Shown here piece by piece: positions 24,611 to 32,050 of a DNA stretch of 51,899 bases. Location: assembly GCA_964548225.1 (NCBI GenBank), contig CAZJQP010000028.1, forward strand, positions 1-51,899, written 5' to 3'. Positions within the stretch are counted from its first letter, which is position 1; every line of letters begins with the position of its first letter. The notes beneath the pieces were generated by a model. The model ran no database searches, was not told the DNA's origin, and saw only the letters and a list, made by a program, of their open reading frames with translations. The position numbers were made by a program, and so were the translations under genes. This stretch comes from CALMEH01 sp964548225 (GTDB lineage: Bacteria; Acidobacteriota; Blastocatellia; Pyrinomonadales; Pyrinomonadaceae).

Positions 24611-24685
24611 TGGGGCGTAGCCAAGTGGTAAGGCACCGGTTTTTGGTTCCGGCATTCGCAGGTTCGAGTCCTTCCGCCCCAGCCA
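24611..24685 (+). tRNA. tRNA-Gln (anticodon TTG)
   Basis: A 75-base cloverleaf. The acceptor TGGGGCG pairs with CGCCCCA, and the discriminator is G with an encoded CCA (24683-24685). The D-arm is GCCAAGTGGTAAGGC. The anticodon loop TTTTGGT reads TTG, and the T-loop is TTCGAGT. Two positions do not form Watson-Crick pairs: T-T at the base of the anticodon stem and C-T in the T-stem. It stands alone between ispE and prs on the same strand. Confidence 0.95.
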
Positions 24686-24735
24686 TATTTTTTTAATCGG
24701 ACGAGTAATCTTTTTGAGGTTACTCGTTTTTTATT

Positions 24736-24787
24736 AGTTCAAAGTTCAAAGTTGGTATTGGGAACTTTAAACCTTGAACTTTGAACT
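24736..24787. repeat. Heptad-periodic inverted repeat (AGTTCAA type)
   Basis: Arms 24736-24753 and 24770-24787 pair over 18 bp with one mismatch. The unit is AGTTCAA, with complement TTGAACT, repeated at 7-nt spacing. It abuts the prs start. Confidence 0.9.
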
Positions 24788-24793
24788 CAAAAA

Positions 24794-25750
24794 ATGAGCG
24801 TAACGGGAAACATCAAAATTTTTAGCGGAAACGCGCATCAAGAATTGGCAAAGGAAATTTGCCAACATCTGAGTTGCGATATGGGAAAGGCAAGCACAGG
24901 AAGATTTTCCGACGGCGAATTTAATTTCCAAATCGAAGAAAATGCCCGCGGTGGAGATATTTTTATTGTTCAGCCAACTTGTCCGCCCACTGATAAGCAT
25001 TTGATGGAACTCTTAATAATGCTCGATACGTTTTCGCGGGCTTCGGCTGATAGAGTTACGGCGGTTTTGCCGTATTTTGGTTATGCACGTTCCGACAAAA
25101 AAGACCGTCCGCGTGTGCCGATTGCAGCAAAATTAATTGCAAATTTGATTACGAGTGCCGGCGCAGACCGCATTTTGACAATGGATTTGCACGCTTCGCA
25201 GATTCAGGGGTTTTTTGATATTCCGGTTGACCATTTATACGCCGCGCCGATTATTGTTGATTATTTTCAGCAAAATCCGATTGAAAATATGATTGTCGTA
25301 ACGCCCGACACGGGCGGAGCGGAACGCGCCCGCGCTTACGCCAAGCGTTTGAACACGGGTTTGGCATTGGTTGATAAACGGCGCGAAAAGGCGAATGTTG
25401 CCGAAGTTATGAATGTTGTCGGCAATGTCGAAGGCAAAAATTGTTTGATTATTGACGATATGTGCGACACTGCCGGAACGATTTGCAAAGTCGCCGAAGC
25501 CTTGCACAATAAAGGCGCAAACGAAGTTTATGCGTGCTTTACACACGGCATTTTTTCGGGCAAAGCGATTGAAAATATCGAAGGATCGTATTTGAAAAAA
25601 ATTATCGTAACAAACACGATTCCGCTCTGCGAAAAAGCACAACCAATGAAAGATTCGGGCAGAATCGAAGTGTTAAGCGTAGCAAAACTGCTCGCTTCGG
25701 CAATTAAATCAATTCACGACGAAACAAGTGTTTCGTCTTTGTTTATTTGA
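24794..25750 (+). CDS. prs: Ribose-phosphate pyrophosphokinase (PRPP synthetase)
   Basis: Transfers pyrophosphate from ATP to ribose 5-phosphate to make PRPP for nucleotide, histidine and tryptophan synthesis. The 318-residue protein has the expected order: KIFSGNAHQELAKEI, GRFSDGEFNFQIEENARGGDIFIVQPT, AVLPYFGYARSDKKDRPRVPIAAKLIANLI for ATP, the metal-binding MDLHASQIQGFFDIPVDHLYA, and the PRPP loop LIIDDMCDTAGTI. The ATG at 24794 directly follows a heptad repeat, with no obvious Shine-Dalgarno. The next hairpin begins right at its stop. Confidence 0.97.
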   Translation: MSVTGNIKIFSGNAHQELAKEICQHLSCDMGKASTGRFSDGEFNFQIEENARGGDIFIVQPTCPPTDKHLMELLIMLDTFSRASADRVTAVLPYFGYARSDKKDRPRVPIAAKLIANLITSAGADRILTMDLHASQIQGFFDIPVDHLYAAPIIVDYFQQNPIENMIVVTPDTGGAERARAYAKRLNTGLALVDKRREKANVAEVMNVVGNVEGKNCLIIDDMCDTAGTICKVAEALHNKGANEVYACFTHGIFSGKAIENIEGSYLKKIIVTNTIPLCEKAQPMKDSGRIEVLSVAKLLASAIKSIHDETSVSSLFI

Positions 25751-25807
25751 TGTAGAATCCAAAATTTAGAATTTTTTAATCTTGAATTCTAAATTTTGGA
25801 TTCTACA
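25751..25807. repeat. Perfect 23-bp inverted repeat
   Basis: Arms 25751-25773 and 25785-25807 are perfectly complementary around an 11-base loop. Words such as CCAAAAT and TTAGAAT recur at 7-nt spacing. It begins on the base after the prs stop and ends 15 bases before rplY. Confidence 0.93.
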
Positions 25808-25822
25808 TCTTGAATTAAAATT

Positions 25823-26455
25823 ATGGCAGACAAAATTATAGTTAAAGCAGAAAAAAGAGAATCGCGTGGTAAAAACGATTCGCGGCGTTTGCGGGCGGCA
25901 GGGAAAATTCCTGTTGTCGTTTATGGCGGCGGTGGCGAATCGGTTGCGGCGGTTGCCGATTTAAAAGATTTGGCGGCTATTATCCGCACGGAAAGTGGCG
26001 TTAACACGCTTTTTTCGCTCGATATTGCCGGAGTTGGCATCAATGACGTTATTTTTCAAGACCGTCAGATTGATTCACTCAAAGGTCGTCTGGTTCACGC
26101 TGATTTGCGGCGGATTGCAAAAGGCGAAAAAATTGAAATGACCGTTCCGATTCACGTTATCGGCGAAGCCGCCGGATTGCAAGAAGAAGGCGCGGTTTTA
26201 AATTTGGCTTTGCACGAAATCAAGGTTATGTGCGAACCGGCAAACACGCCCGATTCGATTGAAGTTGACGTAACGAATCTAAAAGCGGGCGAATCTTTGC
26301 ACGTTTCCGATTTGAAAACCGGCAAAGGCATCGAAATTCACGAAGACGCGGAAACTGTTGTCGCTTCAATAGTTATCGTTAAGGAATCCGACCTCGAACC
26401 GCAACTCGAAGAAGGTGCAGAGCCGGAAGTCGTTGGTGAAGATAAGGCGGAATAA
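25823..26455 (+). CDS. rplY: 50S ribosomal protein L25/Ctc
   Basis: A 210-residue member of the long (Ctc/TL5) form of bL25, which binds 5S rRNA in the large subunit. The N-terminal L25 core contains KRESRGKNDSRRLRAAGKIPVVVYG and later DRQIDSLKGRLVHADLRRI. The C-terminal beta domain includes VPIHVIGEAAGLQEEGAVLN and LKAGESLHVSDLK. The acidic tail is typical. Followed immediately by pth, as is common in bacteria. Confidence 0.94.
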   Translation: MADKIIVKAEKRESRGKNDSRRLRAAGKIPVVVYGGGGESVAAVADLKDLAAIIRTESGVNTLFSLDIAGVGINDVIFQDRQIDSLKGRLVHADLRRIAKGEKIEMTVPIHVIGEAAGLQEEGAVLNLALHEIKVMCEPANTPDSIEVDVTNLKAGESLHVSDLKTGKGIEIHEDAETVVASIVIVKESDLEPQLEEGAEPEVVGEDKAE

Positions 26456-27019
26456 TTGGATAATTGGCTTATCGTCGGTTTGGGAAATCCGGGTTTGCGT
26501 TATGAAAAAACGCGCCACAATCTCGGTTTTATGGTTGTGGATTTGTTGGCAAATCGGATGCAAACACAAGTCAAACGCGAAGAATGCCGTGCTTTAATCG
26601 GGCGTGGTGAGATTGAAAATCAAAGAGTAGAACTCGTTAAACCGCAGACATTTATGAATTTGAGCGGCGAAGCGATAAATTGTTTGCTCAAAAAAGAAGA
26701 GCGAAACGCGGGGAAAATTATCGTCATTGTTGATGATTTGGCTTTGCCCTTCGGTTCGATAAGGCTTCGCGGAAAAGGTTCTTCAGGCGGTCATAATGGT
26801 TTGAAATCAATCGAAAATTGCTTGAAGACACAAGAGTTTATTCGGCTTAGAATCGGTATTCAACCCAAACACGAATTGCAGAACACGAAAAATTTCGTCC
26901 TCGAGAATTTTACGAAGACTGAATTTTCCGAACTTGGAAATATTTTACAGCAAAGTGCCGACGCGGTTTCAGCAATAATTACTGACGGAATCGAAAAGGC
27001 AATGGCAAAATTTAATTGA
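26456..27019 (+). CDS. pth: Peptidyl-tRNA hydrolase
   Basis: Recycles peptidyl-tRNAs released prematurely from ribosomes. The 187-residue protein shows IVGLGNPGLRYEKTRHNLGFMVVD with the catalytic His and Asn, VKPQTFMNLSGEA, VIVDDLALPFGSIRLRGKGSSGGHNGLKSI with the Asp and Gly-rich loop, and RLRIGIQ. The start is TTG 26456, directly after the rplY stop; AAGGCGG seven bases upstream supports it. Its stop TGA is the first three bases of a heptad-repeat hairpin. Confidence 0.94.
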   Translation: MDNWLIVGLGNPGLRYEKTRHNLGFMVVDLLANRMQTQVKREECRALIGRGEIENQRVELVKPQTFMNLSGEAINCLLKKEERNAGKIIVIVDDLALPFGSIRLRGKGSSGGHNGLKSIENCLKTQEFIRLRIGIQPKHELQNTKNFVLENFTKTEFSELGNILQQSADAVSAIITDGIEKAMAKFN

Positions 27020-27072
27020 GAAATGAGAGGTAAGATATGAGAACATCTCACTTCAAGCATCGCATTTCTCAC
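27017..27072. repeat. Heptad-periodic inverted repeat (TGAGANN type) starting in the pth stop
   Basis: Eight consecutive 7-mers: four of the TGAGANN type, then four of the complementary type ending TTCTCAC. The pth stop codon forms the first three bases of the first heptamer. Pairing is perfect only in the outer 9 bp. Confidence 0.8.
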
Positions 27073-27089
27073 ATAATAAAAACCTTCTT

Positions 27090-27110
27090 GCTTCAACCGA
27101 AAATTGAAGC
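27090..27110 (+). promoter_or_regulatory. Leader hairpin with CCG loop, possible S6:S18 binding site
   Basis: A perfect 7-bp stem (GCTTCAA with TTGAAGC) presents the loop CCGAAAA, 25 bases before the rpsF start. A CCG trinucleotide exposed in a leader hairpin is the recognition feature of the S6:S18 autoregulatory element known from rpsF operons. The fit is by eye; the bulge geometry of the published motif is not fully reproduced. Confidence 0.4.
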
Positions 27111-27134
27111 TCGAAAGCCACAAGGAGGCAAAAA

Positions 27135-27554
27135 TTGGCAAATAATAGAGTATATGAAGTGATGTATATCGGTTCGCCTGAGGCAACTGATGAGGAAATT
27201 GTAAAATTGAACACGGCAATCGAAGAAATGGTTGCGAAAGAAGGCGGCGCAGTTGTCAGAACCGATAATATGGGACGGCGCAAAATGGCGTATCCGATTA
27301 AAAAGAAAACGGAAGGACATTATGTTCTGTTTGAAATCGAAGATTCAGGGCAGACAATCGCCGAACTCGAACGCCGTATGCGCGTTAATGATACGATTAT
27401 GCGCTACATCACCGTGCGAGTTGACGAAGACCGCAAAAAGGCTGATAAATTAAAAGCCAAACGTGAAGCCCGACAAGAACGCCGCGCAAACGCCGCGCGT
27501 AATGTCAGAAAAACCGACGAAGAAATTTTCGCCGAAATGGAAGAAAATCAATAA
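27135..27554 (+). CDS. rpsF: 30S ribosomal protein S6
   Basis: A 139-residue bS6 protein of the small-subunit platform, partner of S18. The family core is clear: YEVMYIGSPEATDEEI, KEGGAVVRTDNMGRRKMAYPIKKKTEGHYVLFEIE, and RVNDTIMRYITVRVDED. A charged C-terminal extension follows (about residues 98-139). Translation begins at TTG 27135, with a textbook AAGGAGG (27122-27128) at the right distance. No ssb gene lies between it and rpsR, unlike the Firmicutes arrangement. Confidence 0.96.
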   Translation: MANNRVYEVMYIGSPEATDEEIVKLNTAIEEMVAKEGGAVVRTDNMGRRKMAYPIKKKTEGHYVLFEIEDSGQTIAELERRMRVNDTIMRYITVRVDEDRKKADKLKAKREARQERRANAARNVRKTDEEIFAEMEENQ

Positions 27555-27600
27555 ATTTGGGGCTTAAGATTAGCACAAATTGTTAAAAGGAGCGAAAAAA

Positions 27601-27888
27601 ATGGACAAACCTAATAATTTTAATGAAGAAGAAGTTAATTTTTTCGAGCAAGGCGATGAAGCCCGTATCGAAAAAATGCCGCGCCGGTTTCAACGCCGCC
27701 GGAATAATCAAACCGTCCCCGATTATATTGATTGGAAAGACGTAGATTTTTTGAAAAGATTTATTCCCGAACGCGGAAAAATTATGCCGCGACGCATTTC
27801 GGGTGTTTCGGCAAAAGACCAACGCCGCATTGCACAAGCAATCAAACGTGCGCGTTCGATGGCTCTGATTCCGTTTGTAGCGGACTAA
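27601..27888 (+). CDS. rpsR: 30S ribosomal protein S18
   Basis: A 95-residue bS18. The conserved part is DYIDWKDVDFLKRFIPERGKIMPRRISGVSAKDQRRIAQAIKRARSMALIPF (residues about 43-93). The preceding acidic and then basic segment is an N-terminal extension. The ATG at 27601 is chosen because AGGAG lies about 10 bases before it; a non-ATG start at 27580 in frame would put the AGGAG inside the gene. Same transcript as rpsF and rplI. Confidence 0.95.
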   Translation: MDKPNNFNEEEVNFFEQGDEARIEKMPRRFQRRRNNQTVPDYIDWKDVDFLKRFIPERGKIMPRRISGVSAKDQRRIAQAIKRARSMALIPFVAD

Positions 27889-27897
27889 CAAAAATTT

Positions 27898-27967
27898 AGT
27901 TTCCGGTTTCCGGTTTGTAGTTTCTGGTTTTTTTTACTTGAAACTTGAAACCTGAAACTCGAAACCA
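27898..27967. repeat. Heptad-periodic inverted repeat (AGTTTCC type)
   Basis: Ten consecutive 7-mers: five of the GGTTTCN type, then five of the GAAACNN type, giving a long imperfect hairpin between rpsR and rplI. Its words are shared with the repeat at 40198-40266. It sits inside a ribosomal-protein operon, so transcription must read through it. Confidence 0.9.
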
Positions 27968-27978
27968 TAGGAGAAAAT

Positions 27979-28503
27979 ATGGCAACAACAACAGTTCTTT
28001 TACGAGAAGACATAGAACATTTGGGCGGACGCGGCGAAGTCGTCAAAGTTAGAGCGGGATACGCACGAAATTATTTACTGCCGCAAGGTTTCGCAACGTT
28101 AGCGACGAAAGCCAACATTAAACAAATCGAAAACGAACGCGCTGCGCTTTTGAAGAAAGCCGCCAATGAAAAATCAACCGCCGAGCTTCAAGCGGAGCAG
28201 ATGAACAATCTTTCGCTTACCTTTGAACGCAAAGCCGGTGATGGCGGAACGCTTTTCGGTTCGGTTACTTCGATGGATATTGTCGAAGCCTTAAAAGCAA
28301 AAGGCTACGAAATTGACCGCCGCAAAATCAGTCTGAAAGATACAATTAAAGAAACCGGCAATTACACTGTGAACGTCAAACTTCACCGTGAGGTTTCGAT
28401 TGCCGTGCCGGTTTTGGTAATTGCGGAAGGTAGCAAGGTTGAAGCAAAATCTGCCGAAAAAACGGAAGAAACTGCAACATCGGAAACTGAAACTGCAGAA
28501 TAA
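27979..28503 (+). CDS. rplI: 50S ribosomal protein L9
   Basis: A 174-residue bL9 that binds 23S rRNA at the base of the L1 stalk. The N-terminal domain has the signature VLLREDIEHLGGRGEVVKVRAGYARNYLLPQGFA. A long connecting helix follows (KQIENERAALLKKAANEKSTAELQAEQ), then the C-terminal domain (LFGSVTSMDIVEALKAKGYEIDRRKI, KETGNYTVNVKLH). A Glu/Thr-rich tail of about 25 residues extends past the usual end. TAGGAGA lies just upstream of the ATG. Confidence 0.96.
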   Translation: MATTTVLLREDIEHLGGRGEVVKVRAGYARNYLLPQGFATLATKANIKQIENERAALLKKAANEKSTAELQAEQMNNLSLTFERKAGDGGTLFGSVTSMDIVEALKAKGYEIDRRKISLKDTIKETGNYTVNVKLHREVSIAVPVLVIAEGSKVEAKSAEKTEETATSETETAE

Positions 28504-28586
28504 ACCGAATAATCGAAAGGCTAAAAAAAGGTTAGGATTTATCTTCAGATGAAACTTTTGTTTCGGCTGAAATTATACTAAAATCG

Positions 28587-28620
28587 AAGACTGCAAATAG
28601 AAATTGCAGTCTTTTTTTTT
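28587..28620 (+). terminator. Rho-independent terminator after rplI
   Basis: A perfect 10-bp stem (AAGACTGCAA with TTGCAGTCTT) and 7-base loop are followed by a run of eight or more T. It ends the rplY/pth-rpsF-rpsR-rplI unit. Confidence 0.9.
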
Positions 28621-28643
28621 CTTAAAAATCGAAATCAATCCTA

Positions 28644-28667
28644 TTCGACATCTTTATCAATGTCGAA
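28644..28667. promoter_or_regulatory. 8-bp palindrome upstream of dnaB
   Basis: TTCGACAT and ATGTCGAA form a perfect inverted repeat with an 8-base spacer, 31 bases before the dnaB start. The spacing suits a dimeric regulator operator; a leader hairpin is equally possible. No -10 or -35 pair is convincingly visible beside it. Confidence 0.4.
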
Positions 28668-28697
28668 CAACGGACGAATGAAAATGGACAATTATTA

Positions 28698-30065
28698 ATG
28701 AATCCTGAGCAAACACGCGACCAATATTTAGAAAAGCCTCTGCCTTCGAGCGCGGAATCCGAGCGTGTGATTTTGGGCGCGATTTTGCTTGATAATCAAC
28801 TGATTTCTCAAGCTGTCGAAAGACTCAAGCCTGAAGATTTTTATTCGCCGCTTCATCGCCGAATTTATCGCGCAATGACTTCGCTTTTTGAAAGAAGTGA
28901 GCGAATTGATCCAATTTTGATAGGTGAAGAACTCAAAAAAGACGGCTCAATTGAATCAATTGGCGGAATTGCCGCAATTACGAATCTGACTTACGGTTTG
29001 CCGCATTTTTCCGACATTTTTGATTACACGAAAGTTGTTAAAGACAAATCAATCGTCCGAAATTTAATCAAAGTTTGCAACCAAATCACCAGCGAAGCAC
29101 TTGCCGAAGAAGAAGATGCAGCGGAAATTCTCGACAACGCCGAACGGATGATTTTCGCGCTCGCCGACGAACGCACCCGCGAAGGCTTTGCTCACGTCCG
29201 CCCGATTGCCGAAACCGTTTTAGCGAAAGTCCAAGAATATGCCAAACGCGAAACTCACGCGCTCACAGGTTTGGCTACAGGTTTCCGCGATTTGGACGAA
29301 AAAACTTCCGGCTTGCAAAAGACTGATTTGATTATTGTCGCTGCCAGACCTAGCATGGGAAAAACAGCCTTATGTCTAACGCTTGCACAAAATGCGGCGA
29401 TTCAAGAGCAAGCCGTTGTTGCGGTTTTTTCGCTTGAGATGTCGAAGGAACAGCTTGTCATGCGGATGCTTTCGAGCGAGGCAAGAGTTGACGCGCATCG
29501 TTTTCGCACCGGACATCTGACGCGCGACGAATGGGGAAGATTGGCGGAAGCTATCGGAACGCTTTCGGACGCGAATATTTTTATTGATGATACGGCAGGA
29601 ATTTCCGTGTTGGAAATGCGTGCGAAAACGCGCCGCCTCGTTGCTGAGCAGAAGAAACTTGATTTGATTGTCGTTGACTATTTGCAATTGATGAGCGGTT
29701 CAAAACGCACCGAATCGCGCCAGCAAGAAGTTTCAGCAATCTCGCGTGAACTCAAAGGTTTAGCAAAAGAATTAAATGTTCCGATAGTTGCGCTTTCGCA
29801 ACTTTCCCGCGCCCCCGAAGCTAGAAATCCGCCGCGCCCGATGATGTCGGATTTACGCGAGAGTGGATCAATTGAGCAAGACGCAGACGTAGTTGCGTTT
29901 ATTTATCGGGAAGATTATTATAAGCCGACTGAGGAAAATCAAGGAATTGCGGAGCTTTTGATTTCAAAACAGAGAAACGGTCCGACGGGAACTGTGCGGC
30001 TTGCGTTTTTGAAGGAATTTACGAGATTTGAAAATTATTATGGCGACTACAATGGAAATGATTGA
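28698..30065 (+). CDS. dnaB: Replicative DNA helicase
   Basis: A 455-residue hexameric helicase that unwinds the replication fork. The N-terminal domain (SSAESERVILGAILLDNQL to about residue 120) binds primase. The RecA-like C-terminal domain has Walker A in ARPSMGKTAL, FSLEMSKEQLVMRMLSSEA, Walker B in LIVVDYLQLM, and the LSQLSRAPEARNPPRPMMSDLRESGSIEQDADVV segment with the arginine finger. The length is standard and no intein is present. The 3' end overlaps the DinB-like gene by eight bases. Confidence 0.97.
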   Translation: MNPEQTRDQYLEKPLPSSAESERVILGAILLDNQLISQAVERLKPEDFYSPLHRRIYRAMTSLFERSERIDPILIGEELKKDGSIESIGGIAAITNLTYGLPHFSDIFDYTKVVKDKSIVRNLIKVCNQITSEALAEEEDAAEILDNAERMIFALADERTREGFAHVRPIAETVLAKVQEYAKRETHALTGLATGFRDLDEKTSGLQKTDLIIVAARPSMGKTALCLTLAQNAAIQEQAVVAVFSLEMSKEQLVMRMLSSEARVDAHRFRTGHLTRDEWGRLAEAIGTLSDANIFIDDTAGISVLEMRAKTRRLVAEQKKLDLIVVDYLQLMSGSKRTESRQQEVSAISRELKGLAKELNVPIVALSQLSRAPEARNPPRPMMSDLRESGSIEQDADVVAFIYREDYYKPTEENQGIAELLISKQRNGPTGTVRLAFLKEFTRFENYYGDYNGND

Positions 30066-30582
30066 GGATTTGCGTTATCCGATAGGAAATTTTGAAAGGC
30101 ATTCGGAAATTTCGTCCGAATTGCGCGGTGAATTTATAAACACGATTGAAAATTTGCCGCAGAAATTGCACGAAGCGGTTGAAGGTTTGAGCGAAGAACA
30201 ACTTGAAACCGAATATCGCCCCGAAGGTTGGACGGTGCGGCAGACGGTTCATCACGTTGCCGATTCGCATTTGAATATGTTTATTCGTTTTCGACTTGCG
30301 TTAACCGAAGATAAACCGACGATTAAGCCTTACGAAGAAGCCGAATGGGCAAAATTAGCTGATGCAAAAATGCCTTTGGAAGATTCTTTCAAAATTATCG
30401 AAGGCGTTCATGCACGTTTGACGATGATGCTAAAATCTTTGACCGATGAACAATTTAAACGAAAACTAATCCATCCCGATTCGGGCGAATGGACGGTTGA
30501 AGCGATGCTCGGTCTTTACGATTGGCACAGCAAACATCACACGGCACACATTACGCGGCTTCGTGAGAGAAATGATTGGTAG
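30058..30582 (+). CDS. YfiT-like DinB family protein (putative metal-dependent thiol transferase)
   Basis: About 174 residues from ATG 30058. The sequence DLRYPIGNFE at the start and the histidine pattern HHVADSH and DWHSKHHTAHITRLRER match YfiT, a DinB-superfamily four-helix bundle annotated as putative bacillithiol S-transferase. The three histidines would bind the metal. Alternative in-frame starts exist at 30040 and 30052. I chose 30058 because it is closest to the conserved body and gives an ATGATTGA overlap with the dnaB stop. Whether this organism makes bacillithiol is not shown here, so the thiol cofactor is unproven. Confidence 0.83.
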   Translation: MIEDLRYPIGNFERHSEISSELRGEFINTIENLPQKLHEAVEGLSEEQLETEYRPEGWTVRQTVHHVADSHLNMFIRFRLALTEDKPTIKPYEEAEWAKLADAKMPLEDSFKIIEGVHARLTMMLKSLTDEQFKRKLIHPDSGEWTVEAMLGLYDWHSKHHTAHITRLRERNDW

Positions 30583-30583
30583 T

Positions 30584-30654
30584 TAAAAACTAAAAACTAA
30601 AATTAAGAATTAAAAAACACTTTTCACTTTTGGTTTTTAGTTTTTCACTGAAAA
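30584..30654. repeat. Heptad-periodic inverted repeat (AAACTAA type)
   Basis: A run of about ten 7-mers: A-rich words of the AAACTAA type, then T-rich complements such as TTTAGTT. It begins next to the stop of the DinB-like gene and ends two bases before the next start codon. Confidence 0.8.
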
Positions 30655-30655
30655 G

Positions 30656-31957
30656 ATGTCCGAACAAACAACAAATAACCGCCTCGTTTCGCTTGATGTT
30701 TTTCGCGGAATGACGATTGCGGGAATGGTTTTGGTGAATAATCCGGGAACGTGGAGCGCGATTTATTCGCCTTTGCAACACGCGCCGTGGCACGGAATTA
30801 CGCCGACGGATTATGTTTTTCCGTTTTTTCTGTTTATTGTCGGCATTGCGATTCCGATTGCGCTCGGCAAACGCATTCGAGAAGGAATTACAAGCAAAGT
30901 TTATTTGAAAATCTTGCAACGCGCCGCGATTATTTTCGGGCTTGGGCTATTTATGGCGGCGTTTCCGTTGGTGAATTTGTCGGACAGCAATATTCCGATG
31001 TTAGCGAAAGCGATAGCGATGTTGTCGTTGATGGCAACGGTTTATTTTTGGTTAATTGATAAAAATCGTGAAGCCATCGGCGCATTGATTTTTACGGCGG
31101 TTTTGCTTTTGAGTTTTTATTTTGCCGGTTATTCGTTGGTGTTCAATAATTTTGCGACGTTAAGAATTCCGGGTGTTTTGCAGAGAATCGCAGTTTGTTA
31201 CGCGATTGTTTCGATAATTTTTTTACATTTTAATTGGAAGCAAATGACGTTTATCGGCGTTGGTTTGCTTCTTTTTTATTGGATTTTGATGACGCTGATT
31301 CCCGTGCCGGGTTGTGAAGTTGCGACGATTGATGACAAGGCTTGTAACTTTGCAGCGTATCTTGACCGATTGATTTTGACGGAAAATCATATTTGGAAAA
31401 GCGCGAAAGTTTTTGATCCCGAAGGAATTCTTTCGACTTTGCCTGCAATCGTTACGACAATTTCCGGCGTTTTGACGGGAATGTGGCTCAAATCTGAAAA
31501 AACTGATACGGAAAAATGCGGCGGAATGTTATTTTTCGGCGTGGTTTTATGCGCGATTGGTTGGTCTTGGAACTTCTTTTTTCCGTTCAATAAATCGCTC
31601 TGGACGAGTTCTTACGTCGTTTATACATCGGGGCTTGCGCTATGTTTTCTAGGTTTTTGTTATTGGCTGATTGACATCAAAGGTTATCGAAAATGGGCAA
31701 AACCTTTTGAGATTTTCGGAATGAATGCGCTCGCGCTTTTTATCTTTTCGGGACTTTTTGCGAGATTTTTAGGTATTATCAAAGTCGGCGAATTGGACGG
31801 AAAACCGCTTTCGCTGCAACAATGGATTTTCAATAATATTTATCTTTCAATCGCCGCGCCGATAAATGCTTCGCTTTTTTATGCGATTTCGTTTATTTTG
31901 TTTTGGCTGTTTTTGATGTGGCTTTTGTATCGCAAACGAATTTACATAAAAGTCTGA
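30656..31957 (+). CDS. HGSNAT-like (DUF5009/DUF1624) transmembrane acyltransferase
   Basis: A 433-residue integral membrane protein with about 11 hydrophobic helices. The N-terminal signature LVSLDVFRGMTIAGMVLVNNPG and HAPWHGITPTDYVFPFFLFIVGIAI identify the family of human heparan-alpha-glucosaminide N-acetyltransferase and its bacterial homologues, with the catalytic His in the loop. LRIPGVLQRIAVCYAI and the C-terminal FEIFGMNALALFIFSG also fit. It should move an acetyl group across the inner membrane onto a sugar. The acceptor in bacteria is not established; peptidoglycan or cell-surface glycans are guesses. Confidence 0.85.
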   Translation: MSEQTTNNRLVSLDVFRGMTIAGMVLVNNPGTWSAIYSPLQHAPWHGITPTDYVFPFFLFIVGIAIPIALGKRIREGITSKVYLKILQRAAIIFGLGLFMAAFPLVNLSDSNIPMLAKAIAMLSLMATVYFWLIDKNREAIGALIFTAVLLLSFYFAGYSLVFNNFATLRIPGVLQRIAVCYAIVSIIFLHFNWKQMTFIGVGLLLFYWILMTLIPVPGCEVATIDDKACNFAAYLDRLILTENHIWKSAKVFDPEGILSTLPAIVTTISGVLTGMWLKSEKTDTEKCGGMLFFGVVLCAIGWSWNFFFPFNKSLWTSSYVVYTSGLALCFLGFCYWLIDIKGYRKWAKPFEIFGMNALALFIFSGLFARFLGIIKVGELDGKPLSLQQWIFNNIYLSIAAPINASLFYAISFILFWLFLMWLLYRKRIYIKV

Positions 31958-31969
31958 AGACACAAAAGA

Positions 31970-32046
31970 TTTTGCCTGCGAAACATACGAAATATACGAA
32001 AACTTTAAATCTTTTTTCATGTGTTTCGTATGTTTCGCAGGCAAAA
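31970..32046. repeat. Perfect 23-bp inverted repeat of the CTGCGAAAyA family
   Basis: Arms 31970-31992 and 32024-32046 are perfectly complementary. The left arm has an extra GAAATATAC-type word that the right arm lacks. Period is about 9 nt around GAAA. The core CTGCGAAACATACGAAA is shared with the repeats at 15555 and 33636. Confidence 0.93.
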
Positions 32047-32050
32047 AATA

